30,217 nt of DNA from Pseudomonadota bacterium (GTDB taxonomy: Bacteria > Pseudomonadota > Alphaproteobacteria > Rhizobiales > Xanthobacteraceae): the NCBI GenBank assembly GCA_023423415.1, contig JAFAFP010000223.1, positions 1-30,217 of the forward strand. The letters run 5' to 3'. Positions within the stretch are counted from its first letter, which is position 1. Every line of letters starts with the position of its first letter. This document shows positions 9,823-17,136 of this stretch, piece by piece. The position numbers and the translations under genes are program-made. Under the pieces are notes generated by a model that was given only the letters and a program-made list of their open reading frames with translations, was not told the DNA's origin and did not search any database.

Positions 9823-11418
9823 ATGTCCACCGAACGCAAGGTCATCTATCACTACCAGTACGATCGTTCGACCGATCAGGATTCGAGCACGCTGGTACGG
9901 CATGATGTGGTCGTCGTCGGCGCAGGACCCGTGGGGCTTGCGGCGGCGATCGATCTGGCGCAACGCGGCGTTAAGGTGGTCCTGCTCGACGATTCCGACA
10001 GAATCGGCGAAGGCTCGCGCGGCATCTGTTACGCTAAACGCACACTCGAAATCCTTGATCGCCTCGGCGTTGGTGAGGAATTGGTCGCGCAGGGCGTGAC
10101 CTGGAAGCTCGGTAAGGTCTATCTCAAGAACGAGCTCGTCTATTCGTTCGACCTCTTGCCGGAAGACGGCCACAAGATGCCGGCGTTTATCAATCTCCAG
10201 CAATATTATCTGGAGAAGGCGCTGGTCGATCGTGCTCTTGCGTTGCAAAATATCGATCTTCGCTGGCGCAACCGTGTCACCGGTGTCGAGCAGCGTAATG
10301 ATGGTGCGACGCTCACGATCGAGACCCCGGACGGGTCCTACAAGCTCGATGCCGGATGGGTGATTGCCGCCGATGGCGCACGTTCGGCGGTTCGCGATCT
10401 TCTTGGGCTTGGGTTCGTCGGCGTGACCTTCGAAGACAAATTTCTGATCGCCGATGTTCGTATGAAGGCCGACTTTCCGACGGAGAGGCGCTTCTGGTTC
10501 GATCCGCCATTCCATTCTGGGCAATCGGCGCTGATGCATCGTCAGCCAGACAATGTCTGGCGGATCGATCTGCAACTTGGTCCCGACGCGGATGCTGAGG
10601 CGGAGCAAAAGCCGGACCGGGTGCTTCCTCGGTTGAAGCAGATGCTGGGCGATCGCGAATTCGAACTCGAATGGGTGTCGATCTATCGCTTCAATTGTCG
10701 AAGGCTCGATCGCTTCGTGCATGGCCGCGTCATTTTCATCGGCGATTCTGCACATCAGGTATCTCCGTTCGGCGCGCGCGGCGCCAACTCAGGGATTCAG
10801 GATGCGGAAAACCTGGCATGGAAGCTCGCGGCCGTGCTGCGCGGCGAGGCCGACGAACGGCTGATCGAGACCTACAATACTGAACGCGTTCAGGCGGCGG
10901 AGGAGAACATCGGCCATTCCACGCGCTCGACCGATTTCATTGCGCCGCATTCCGCCGCTGAACATGTCCTTCGCAACGCTGTTCTGGATCTGTCGCCGTC
11001 CTGCGAATTCGCGCGGCGCATGGTGAATTCCGGCCGCTTGTCCGTCGCAACGGTCTATGACACGTCGTTATCGACGCCGGATGAAACGGCCTTCAACGGC
11101 GCACAGCTTGGGGCACCCGCGCCAGACGCTGTGATGCAAACGCCCGAGGGGGCCTCGTGCCATCTGGTGGAGAAATTGTCGGATCAATTCGAGTTGCTTT
11201 ACGTCGCGGATGGCGCCGTGCCGAAGGTTCCAGATCACGTCAAGCTGACGATCATCGGTCGCGATCTCGTTGACGCTCGTGAGAATTTCAAAGAACGTTT
11301 CGATGCCGAGCCGGGTTGCGCTTATCTGCTGCGGCCAGATCAGCATATCTGTGCGCGCTGGCGACGTCCGACCTATGACAAGATCGCAACAGCCCGGGAC
11401 CGCGCCTTGGCGCGGTGA
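9823..11418 (+). CDS. FAD-dependent aromatic monooxygenase (PheA/TfdB/MhpA family)
   Basis: A group A flavoprotein hydroxylase, expected to hydroxylate a phenolic ring using NAD(P)H and O2. FAD-binding landmarks: GAGPVG at 33-38, a DG motif (AADGARSAV) near 184-190, and FIGDSAHQVSPFGARGANSG beginning near 306, which contacts FAD. The last ~130 residues match the thioredoxin-like C-terminal domain of this family. AAGGGGAGG precedes the ATG, and the gap after the MBL gene is 16 bases, so it belongs to the hmgA operon. A reasonable idea is that it makes homogentisate or a related diphenol from a hydroxyphenylacetate-like compound, which is inference. The stop codon overlaps a perfect hairpin (11399-11416). 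Confidence 0.88.
   Translation: MSTERKVIYHYQYDRSTDQDSSTLVRHDVVVVGAGPVGLAAAIDLAQRGVKVVLLDDSDRIGEGSRGICYAKRTLEILDRLGVGEELVAQGVTWKLGKVYLKNELVYSFDLLPEDGHKMPAFINLQQYYLEKALVDRALALQNIDLRWRNRVTGVEQRNDGATLTIETPDGSYKLDAGWVIAADGARSAVRDLLGLGFVGVTFEDKFLIADVRMKADFPTERRFWFDPPFHSGQSALMHRQPDNVWRIDLQLGPDADAEAEQKPDRVLPRLKQMLGDREFELEWVSIYRFNCRRLDRFVHGRVIFIGDSAHQVSPFGARGANSGIQDAENLAWKLAAVLRGEADERLIETYNTERVQAAEENIGHSTRSTDFIAPHSAAEHVLRNAVLDLSPSCEFARRMVNSGRLSVATVYDTSLSTPDETAFNGAQLGAPAPDAVMQTPEGASCHLVEKLSDQFELLYVADGAVPKVPDHVKLTIIGRDLVDARENFKERFDAEPGCAYLLRPDQHICARWRRPTYDKIATARDRALAR
11399..11416 (+). other. Perfect hairpin over the end of the monooxygenase gene
   Basis: ACCGCGCC (11399-11406) pairs with GGCGCGGT (11409-11416), an 8-base stem covering the last codons and the T of the stop codon. 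It has no T-run on either side, so it is not a canonical intrinsic terminator. It could stabilise the 3' end or help termination between the operon and the convergent copper-protein gene 22 bases away. Confidence 0.4.
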
Positions 11419-11440
11419 ATACCTTGCTTACTGAAACCGA

Positions 11441-11860
11441 TCACGCAGGCATCCGCATCGACGCGAGCATTTCGTTGCACACGACAGCGCATTCGCTGCA
11501 TGCCTTGGCGCATACTGCACAATGCTTATGCATTTCGGCGTGACGCTGACATTCCGCCGCGCAGGCGCGGCAAAACGCGATGCAAGTCGTGATTTGAGCT
11601 TCGAGCAATTGCCGATGACCGATCTTGTTGGTGCGAGACAGGATGCTTCCCGTTGCTGCGCAAATCGCCGCACAATCGTGGTTGAGACGGATGCACGAAA
11701 TCAGACGGCCAACATCCTTTTCCGCAAGGCATGCATCGGCGCAGGCGGTGCAGGTCTCCACGCAGCCAAAGCAGGCGTCGATGCAGCGGCTCATCACCTC
11801 GGCATGGCTGGGCTGTTCGGGATGCGAGCGGAACATGTTTCTAACGACAGCCGCGGACAT
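11441..11860 (-). CDS. Cytosolic four-helix-bundle copper-storage protein (Csp3-like, DUF326)
   Basis: A 139-residue Cys-rich protein with 18 cysteines in CxxC and CxxxC spacings (RCIDACFGCVETCTACADAC, then SCIRLNHDCAAIC, TTCIAFCRACAAEC and KHCAVCAKACSECAVVC). This pattern is that of Csp copper-storage proteins, whose four-helix bundles hold many Cu(I) ions with cysteines lining the core. There is no Tat or Sec signal, so it resembles the cytosolic Csp3 form, not exported Csp1. AAGGAA lies nine bases before the ATG. It is on the opposite strand between the monooxygenase and the DUF2783 gene. I see no obvious CueR- or CsoR-type operator in the 147-base gap upstream. Copper binding is well supported by family; its physiological use here is inferred. 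Confidence 0.9.
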   Translation of the reverse strand: MSAAVVRNMFRSHPEQPSHAEVMSRCIDACFGCVETCTACADACLAEKDVGRLISCIRLNHDCAAICAATGSILSRTNKIGHRQLLEAQITTCIAFCRACAAECQRHAEMHKHCAVCAKACSECAVVCNEMLASMRMPA

Positions 11861-12007
11861 TTCCAGGGTTTCCTTCCAAACGTCGCTCGGACACCGACTG
11901 CAACATTCACCGTCGAGGTTGGTTCCGTCGAATGAAAAGTTCCATTCATTGCCAGGGCGTCTCGCTCCAGAACGCCGGCCATAATCGGTTCAATCGAGAC
12001 ATTACGC

Positions 12008-12211
12008 ATGCCGTTGATCACAACCTCGCAGTTCAATGACCCCGACGCAGCTTTTGTGACCTTGATCGAGGCCCGTCGCGGGTTGTCGCAGGAGCAAGCG
12101 GCTGCGCTGGACGCTAAACTCGTCCTGATCCTCGCAAATCACATTGGCGATCTCGGCGTTCTGAAAGAGGCGATCGCGCTGGCGAGGGAAGGGCGACGGC
12201 CAGCCCCATAG
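12008..12211 (+). CDS. Small DUF2783-family protein
   Basis: A 67-residue acidic/helical protein, with no signal peptide or membrane segment. The stretch FVTLIEARRGLSQEQAAALDAKLVLILANHIGDLGVLKEAI matches what I remember of DUF2783, a family of unknown function that often lies next to FAD monooxygenase and MBL-fold genes of aromatic pathways. Here it is on the same strand as the hmgA operon but about 590 bases further on, with the copper-protein gene interposed on the other strand. The ribosome-binding site before the ATG is weak. It ends 15 bases before the convergent histidine kinase stop. Confidence 0.8.
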   Translation: MPLITTSQFNDPDAAFVTLIEARRGLSQEQAAALDAKLVLILANHIGDLGVLKEAIALAREGRRPAP

Positions 12212-12226
12212 CACGGGGGCCGAGCA

Positions 12227-14518
12227 TTACTGACCTGACCCGTCCGTTGGCTTGTCCTTGAGATGGTTGAGGATGGCGCTGACCCGTGTAACCGGATCCT
12301 TGGCCCCCATATCGAGGATTTGCCGGACCTTCTTTGCCAGCGCGTCCGACGTGAACGGTTTGGTGAGAAGATCGACGTCGGCATCAAGCCGGCCGTGATG
12401 GATGATGGCGTTGCGGGTGTAGCCGGTGGTGTACAGGACCTTGAGGTTGGGACGCCGCCGAAGAGCCTCATCCGCAAGCTGCCGGCCATTCATGCCACCA
12501 GGAAGCACAACGTCGGTAAAGAGCAGCTTGATGTCCGGATTGGCGTCGAGAAGGCGTAGTCCCGCTGCTCCCTCGTGGGTCGATATGACATGATATCCTT
12601 CCTCTCGAAGCACCTCGCTCGAGAAGCGGTTCACTTCCTCATCGTCTTCGACCAGCAAAATTTGGTCCGGCCTGTCGTCGGACGAGTTCGGATGTTTTGA
12701 GTTGGCTTCGGCCGGGAGCCAGGGCTCGACCTGGTTCTCATCCATCAGGCGCGGCAGGTACAGCTTGATCGATGTGCCTTCGCCGGGCTCGCTGTAGATC
12801 TTGATGTGGCCGCCGGACTGTTTGACGAAGCCATAGACCATGCTCAGGCCAAGCCCCGTCCCGGACCCGCTCGGCTTGGTTGTGAAGAAGGGATCGAAAG
12901 CCCGCTCGATCACATCCCTGCTCATGCCGGTGCCGGTGTCACTGACTGCGATCATCACGTATTGGCCAGATGGGATGTCCGTCACATTGGCCGCAATGTA
13001 AGCTTCATCGAGATAGGTATTGGCGGTTTCGATGGTCAGACGACCGCCGTCCGGCATGGCGTCGCGTGCGTTGACGGCGAGATTGAGCAGTGCATTCTCG
13101 AGTTGGTTAGGATCGATTGCCGTTTTCCATAGGCCGCCGGCGAGGACAGATTCGACGGTAATGGTTTCACCGATCGTCCGCCGCAGCAATTCAGACATGC
13201 CTTGCACCAGACGATTGACGTCGACCGAGCGAACTTCAAGCGGATGCTGGCGTGAGAAGGCGAGCAGTCGCTGCACAAGGCTTGCTGCCCGCTCCGAGGC
13301 TTGTCGTGCAGCGTTGAGGGAACGTTTCAGCCGTTCGTCACCATCGCCGAGGCGACGTAGCGCAAGGTCGACATTGCCGAGGATCGCTGTCAGCAGATTG
13401 TTGAAGTCATGCGCGATGCCGCCGGTGAGGCGGCCCACCGCTTCCATTTTCTGCGCCTGTTGCAGCGCGAGTTCAGTTCTCTCGCGTCGCAAAACTTCAT
13501 GCCGCAACTTCGAATACGCGAAGGCCTCGCGCCGCGTTCGCCGCAGCGCCATGATTCCCAATCCAATCATTGCAATCGTTGCAGGCAGGCCGAAGATGAG
13601 GTGGCTGGCCATGTTCTTCAGCCAATCCTGAACGATGATCTCGCTTGGAATGCCGGAGACGACATAGATGTTGTAGTGCGGCATCTTGCGATAGGCGAAG
13701 AGCCGCGTATGTCCGTCGAAGGGCGATGTGCCGGATATGAAGCCCTCGTCCGGATTGTCTTTGATGCTTCGCATCACCGTGCTGTCGGGCGGCAGTTTCT
13801 CGATCTGAGACGAGATGTCCGGATATCGCGCGAGAATGGCGCCATCGTCACGAATGATCGCGAATACGCCCGGAGGCGGCAGCTTGGCGTAGAAATCGAC
13901 AAAATATTCTGGCGCAATGGAGACGGTCGTGACACCGGCAAAGGCGTTTTTCGGGCCGGCTCGCCGGCGGCTTAATGTGAAAAAGGTTGTGTCTGCGGCG
14001 CGGGCTTTCAGCACTTCACTGACATAGGTGCCCGTATTTGGACGATCGCGATGGACGCGAAAATAATCCCGGTCGGACAGATCGATCTTCGGCATCGGGT
14101 GAATGGTTGCCGAGAGCAGCGGCACCCCCGCGGCATTGACCACCCAGAGATCGCGCAGTTGCGGCAGTTTGTTGGTGACCGACTTCAGGCGAGTGCTAAG
14201 CTCTGCTTCATCCTGCCGGATTTCTGCATCGCTTTGATTGGCGGTCAGTTCATCCAGATAACGAGCGCTCAGCTCGAACGTGTCGAACACCTTCAACGCA
14301 TGTTCGTATACCGTATTGAGGTTGCGCTGAACGCGATCACGCGCCTCGATCAGATGCTGCTGGTACGAAACCCAGGATGCAAAGGCGAAGAGGGCGAGCG
14401 GTAGCAGGATCGAGGCGGTGAGGAGTAGCCGCACCGGGCGCAGGGCGGAAGCAAGCTCCTTCTGCGTTGCCTTGTCCGCCCATCCGGCGTTCTTGTTTGA
14501 CTTGGGCGTGGCGTTCAT
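12227..14518 (-). CDS. Membrane hybrid histidine kinase with periplasmic sensor and C-terminal receiver
   Basis: A sensor kinase of about 763 residues. From the N-terminus: a hydrophobic segment near 30-51, a periplasmic region of roughly 250 residues typical of Cache-like sensors (SDRDYFRVHRDRP, ILARYPD), a second membrane segment near 305-325, and a HisKA dimerisation helix with phospho-acceptor His370 (GGIAHDFNNLL). The HATPase domain follows (N box NLAVNARDAM, DTGTGM, FFTTK, GTGLGLS), then a linker and a receiver domain with acidic pocket VEDDEE, phospho-accepting Asp669 (LLFTDVVLP) and Lys720 (LTKPF). I take ATG 14518 (MNATPKSNK) over a TTG ten codons earlier. No separate response regulator is adjacent, so the partner and signal are unknown. 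Confidence 0.87.
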   Translation of the reverse strand: MNATPKSNKNAGWADKATQKELASALRPVRLLLTASILLPLALFAFASWVSYQQHLIEARDRVQRNLNTVYEHALKVFDTFELSARYLDELTANQSDAEIRQDEAELSTRLKSVTNKLPQLRDLWVVNAAGVPLLSATIHPMPKIDLSDRDYFRVHRDRPNTGTYVSEVLKARAADTTFFTLSRRRAGPKNAFAGVTTVSIAPEYFVDFYAKLPPPGVFAIIRDDGAILARYPDISSQIEKLPPDSTVMRSIKDNPDEGFISGTSPFDGHTRLFAYRKMPHYNIYVVSGIPSEIIVQDWLKNMASHLIFGLPATIAMIGLGIMALRRTRREAFAYSKLRHEVLRRERTELALQQAQKMEAVGRLTGGIAHDFNNLLTAILGNVDLALRRLGDGDERLKRSLNAARQASERAASLVQRLLAFSRQHPLEVRSVDVNRLVQGMSELLRRTIGETITVESVLAGGLWKTAIDPNQLENALLNLAVNARDAMPDGGRLTIETANTYLDEAYIAANVTDIPSGQYVMIAVSDTGTGMSRDVIERAFDPFFTTKPSGSGTGLGLSMVYGFVKQSGGHIKIYSEPGEGTSIKLYLPRLMDENQVEPWLPAEANSKHPNSSDDRPDQILLVEDDEEVNRFSSEVLREEGYHVISTHEGAAGLRLLDANPDIKLLFTDVVLPGGMNGRQLADEALRRRPNLKVLYTTGYTRNAIIHHGRLDADVDLLTKPFTSDALAKKVRQILDMGAKDPVTRVSAILNHLKDKPTDGSGQ

Positions 14519-14624
14519 CTCGCGGGAGGTGCTGACTGCGACTCGCAATCCTACCGACCCCGCTCATCCCGAGGCAAGCGGAGGCTCGCCGCGATATGTT
14601 CGATGATACCTAAGAGGCATCAGC

Positions 14625-14933
14625 TCAACGCGAGCATTCGATCGCAACAAGATCGTCACATCCGTGGCGTCCACACGAGGTGCTGACCGGTATTGCACCC
14701 GTGATCTCGTCACGTTCGACCTTGCGGTACGATGCCGCCTTGGGAAACTGCTTCGATTGGCAATAGGCTGTAGCCGCCGCCGCCCCGCAACTTGAACTCT
14801 CGGCGAGGCACCGGTCGATGCCGTAGCCGTCCGGGCTGTTGGCGATGATGAAAATGCGCTTTTCCACCTGCGCAAGGGCTGCCCCGGCGAACAGGCACGA
14901 CGCAGCGATGAACGCGGCAGGCAGGGATCGCAT
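14625..14933 (-). CDS. Small exported Cys-containing protein of unknown function
   Basis: A 102-residue protein beginning with a good Sec signal peptide (MRSLPAAFIAASCLFAGAALAQ, cleavage after ALA), so it is probably periplasmic. The mature part has several cysteines (DRCLAESSSCG, YCQSK, STSCGRHGC, IEC) that could form disulfides in the periplasm. The frame can be extended upstream, but only the ATG at 14933 puts the signal peptide at the N-terminus. I do not recognise a named family, though similar small exported proteins seem widespread in Rhizobiales. It lies upstream of the histidine kinase on the same strand with a 106-base gap, so co-transcription is possible. Confidence 0.7.
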   Translation of the reverse strand: MRSLPAAFIAASCLFAGAALAQVEKRIFIIANSPDGYGIDRCLAESSSCGAAAATAYCQSKQFPKAASYRKVERDEITGAIPVSTSCGRHGCDDLVAIECSR

Positions 14934-15168
14934 GGGATCGCTCGCAAGAGAGGAATACCAGTCAAAATGCATTGGAAATACTAAGGTTTTGTTAACCGAG
15001 CCGGCCTGGTAATCGTGACCGCAGCTATCCACTTGACGAAGCGGACGAATTTTCACATTCTGCAGATATGACCGACCGCAACGCAATTTTCGGCATTTGC
15101 CCGGAGATTATTCGCTAGCGCCTGACGCTGGCTGCGGCTGTCTTTTGTCCATCGCGATAAAGAGAACG

Positions 15169-15188
15169 CCCGGGCCAGCAGGGCCGGG
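15169..15188 (+). other. GC-rich hairpin just before cysS
   Basis: CCCGGGCC (15169-15176) can pair with GGGCCGGG (15181-15188) with one mismatch; the next bases are AACCCTTTTCG and then the cysS ATG at 15200. It occupies the place where a ribosome-binding site is expected, so it could damp translation or act as a weak attenuator. The rest of the 266-base gap 14934-15199 shows no gene and no clear promoter to me. Confidence 0.3.
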
Positions 15189-15199
15189 AACCCTTTTCG

Positions 15200-16546
15200 A
15201 TGGAACTTCGACTTTACGACACCCTGACGCGCGAGAAGCGGGTTTTTCAGCCGCTCGATCCTGCACATGTGCGCATGTATGTGTGCGGACCCACGGTCTA
15301 TGACCTTGCCCATATCGGCAACGCGCGCCCGGTTATCGTCTTTGATGTGTTGTACCGCCTGCTGCGGCACATCTACGGCGCCGATCATGTCACCTACGTC
15401 CGCAACATCACCGACGTAGACGACAAGATCAACGCGCGGGCGACGGAACAGGGTATCTCGATCCGCGAACTGACCGAGACGACGTACGCGAACTTCAAGG
15501 CCGATGTCGCGGCGCTCGGCTGTCTGCCGCCGGATATCGAACCGCGCGCGACAGAACATATCGAGGAAATGAAGACGCTGATCGAGCGTCTTGTCGCTTC
15601 AGGCCATGCCTATGTCGCCGAGAATCACGTGCTGTTCTCGGTGCCGTCCATGTCCGACTACGGCAAGCTGTCGAAGCGGCCGCTCGACGAGATGATCGCC
15701 GGCGCGCGTGTCGATGTCGCCCCCTACAAGCGGCACGATCAGGATTTCGTCTTGTGGAAGCCGTCAAAGGAAAACGAGCCCGGCTGGCCGTCGCCGTCGG
15801 GCATTGAGGTTTTGGGCCGACCCGGCTGGCACATCGAGTGCTCGGCGATGTCATGGAAGCATCTCGGCGAGACTTTCGATATCCATGGTGGCGGCATCGA
15901 CCTTGTGTTTCCGCATCACGAGAACGAAATCGCGCAATCGCGGTGCGCCTTCCATACGTCTATGATGGTGAACTTCTGGATGCATAACGGCTTCCTGCAG
16001 GTCGAAGGCGAGAAGATGTCGAAGAGCCTCGGCAACTTCATCACCATTCGGGAAGTGTTGAACGATTGGCCAGGCGATGTCGTGCGTCTTGCGATGCTGT
16101 CGACGCAATATCGCCAGCCGATTAACTGGACCATGAAGGGCTTACAGGAAGCAGAGAAAGCCCTGTCGGGTTTCTTCGATGCAGCTTCAGCGGACGCCGA
16201 GCCGCGTCCCGCACCGACTGTCTTGGAAGCGCTGGCCGATGATCTCAACACGCCGAAGGCGATTGCCGAAATGCATGCGTTGAAGAACGCAGCCGGCCGC
16301 AAGGCGCTAGCGGGTACATTGGCCTTCTTCGGCTTCCGTGAAAACGAACTGAAAGCGTGGCAGCAGTCGCATGCGCCTGTACCGGCTCTTGCAGCCGAGG
16401 AGATTGAAAGCCGCATCTCCGCGCGCAATGCAGCACGCGCAGCGAAAAACTGGGCCGAGTCCGATCGGATCCGTGATGAACTCGCTGGCATGGGAATCTT
16501 GCTGAAGGATTCCAAGGACGGCACCACCTGGGAGGTCGCGCGATGA
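15200..16546 (+). CDS. cysS: Cysteinyl-tRNA synthetase
   Basis: Charges tRNA-Cys with cysteine in the cytosol; a class I synthetase of normal bacterial length (448 residues). The nucleotide-binding HIGN is at 38-41 (YDLAHIGNARP) and KMSKS at 272-276. The catalytic zinc ligands can be assigned by comparison with the E. coli enzyme as Cys29 (MYVCGPTV), Cys214 (IECSAMSW), His239 and Glu243 (HHENE). The start is fixed by the family N-terminus MELRLYDTLTREK; its ribosome-binding site is poor and lies next to a hairpin. Its stop overlaps the GNAT start as ATGA, opening a coupled run of genes that continues to cimA. Confidence 0.97.
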   Translation: MELRLYDTLTREKRVFQPLDPAHVRMYVCGPTVYDLAHIGNARPVIVFDVLYRLLRHIYGADHVTYVRNITDVDDKINARATEQGISIRELTETTYANFKADVAALGCLPPDIEPRATEHIEEMKTLIERLVASGHAYVAENHVLFSVPSMSDYGKLSKRPLDEMIAGARVDVAPYKRHDQDFVLWKPSKENEPGWPSPSGIEVLGRPGWHIECSAMSWKHLGETFDIHGGGIDLVFPHHENEIAQSRCAFHTSMMVNFWMHNGFLQVEGEKMSKSLGNFITIREVLNDWPGDVVRLAMLSTQYRQPINWTMKGLQEAEKALSGFFDAASADAEPRPAPTVLEALADDLNTPKAIAEMHALKNAAGRKALAGTLAFFGFRENELKAWQQSHAPVPALAAEEIESRISARNAARAAKNWAESDRIRDELAGMGILLKDSKDGTTWEVAR

Positions 16547-17049
16547 GCGTTCCTCCGAATCCCTCGCTATCCATGCGGCCGATGCTGCCGGACGATGCGC
16601 CGCTGCTGGCCGAAATCTTCCGCGCCAGTATCGAAGAAATTTGCGCTGAGGATTATTCCGATTCGCAGATCGAAGCCTGGGTCGAAAGCGCCGATGACGA
16701 GGCAGCTTTTGGCAAGAAGCTCGGTGAACAGCTCACGCTGATTGCGACCGTCGACGGCGCGCCGGTCGGCTTTGCGTCGCTGAAAGGCAACGAAGAGCTC
16801 GACATGCTCTATGTCCATCCTGCGGCGGTCGGACAAGGCGCGGCCTCAATGCTGGTCGATGCCCTGGAACGTCTGGCGCAGGCGCGCGGCGCCAAGAAGC
16901 TAAAAGTCGATGCCAGCGACACCGCGCATGATTTTTTCAAGAAGCGCGGCTACGCGCCGCAAAGCCGGAACACAGTGACCCGCGGCGATGAATGGCTCGC
17001 CAATACCACGATGGAAAAGCCGCTGGGCGAAAGGGAAACACTCCAATGA
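16543..17049 (+). CDS. GNAT-family N-acetyltransferase
   Basis: A 168-residue acetyl-CoA-dependent acetyltransferase of unknown substrate. The central LDMLYVHPAAVGQGAASMLVDALERLAQARGA is the GNAT core, with the acetyl-CoA pyrophosphate loop (VGQGAA) after the strand LDMLYV. DFFKKRGYAPQSRNTV near the end is the usual C-terminal strand region. It starts inside the cysS stop (ATGA), with GGAGGT shortly before, and ends in another ATGA that starts the 28-residue peptide gene. Such tight coupling suggests shared translation rather than a known functional link with CysS. Confidence 0.9.
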   Translation: MSVPPNPSLSMRPMLPDDAPLLAEIFRASIEEICAEDYSDSQIEAWVESADDEAAFGKKLGEQLTLIATVDGAPVGFASLKGNEELDMLYVHPAAVGQGAASMLVDALERLAQARGAKKLKVDASDTAHDFFKKRGYAPQSRNTVTRGDEWLANTTMEKPLGERETLQ

Positions 17050-17132
17050 ATCTGCAACGGCATCACATCATCGTTGGTACCGTCGCCATCATCGTCGCGG
17101 TTGCGCTCGCCGCTAACTACTATCTCTGGTGA
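17046..17132 (+). CDS. 28-residue single-span membrane peptide
   Basis: A very short gene, MNLQRHHIIVGTVAIIVAVA then LAANYYLW, with a basic N-terminus, one hydrophobic helix (about residues 8-23) and a short aromatic end. Its ATG overlaps the GNAT stop (ATGA), AAGGGA lies about ten bases upstream, and its TGA is four bases before the cimA ATG. Overlap on one side, close spacing on the other and a believable ribosome-binding site argue that it is translated. It is predicted to sit in the inner membrane. No family is recognised, and its function is unknown. Confidence 0.62.
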   Translation: MNLQRHHIIVGTVAIIVAVALAANYYLW

Positions 17133-17136
17133 GGTC

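Noticed and set aside
9706..10755. 349-codon minus-strand frame opposite the flavin monooxygenase
   Set aside because: Shadow of the FAD-binding domain coding region, with no recognisable motifs.
11522..11935. Plus-strand frame over the copper-storage gene
   Set aside because: The minus strand gives an 18-cysteine protein with the exact Csp spacing; the plus translation has no such order.
12008..12211. Treating the 67-residue frame as chance
   Set aside because: Its sequence fits the DUF2783 pattern closely, so it was kept as a gene.
14573..14590. Stem GGCAAGC/GCTCGCC between the exported protein and kinase genes as a terminator
   Set aside because: It includes a wobble pair, has no T-run on the minus strand, and the genes may be co-transcribed.
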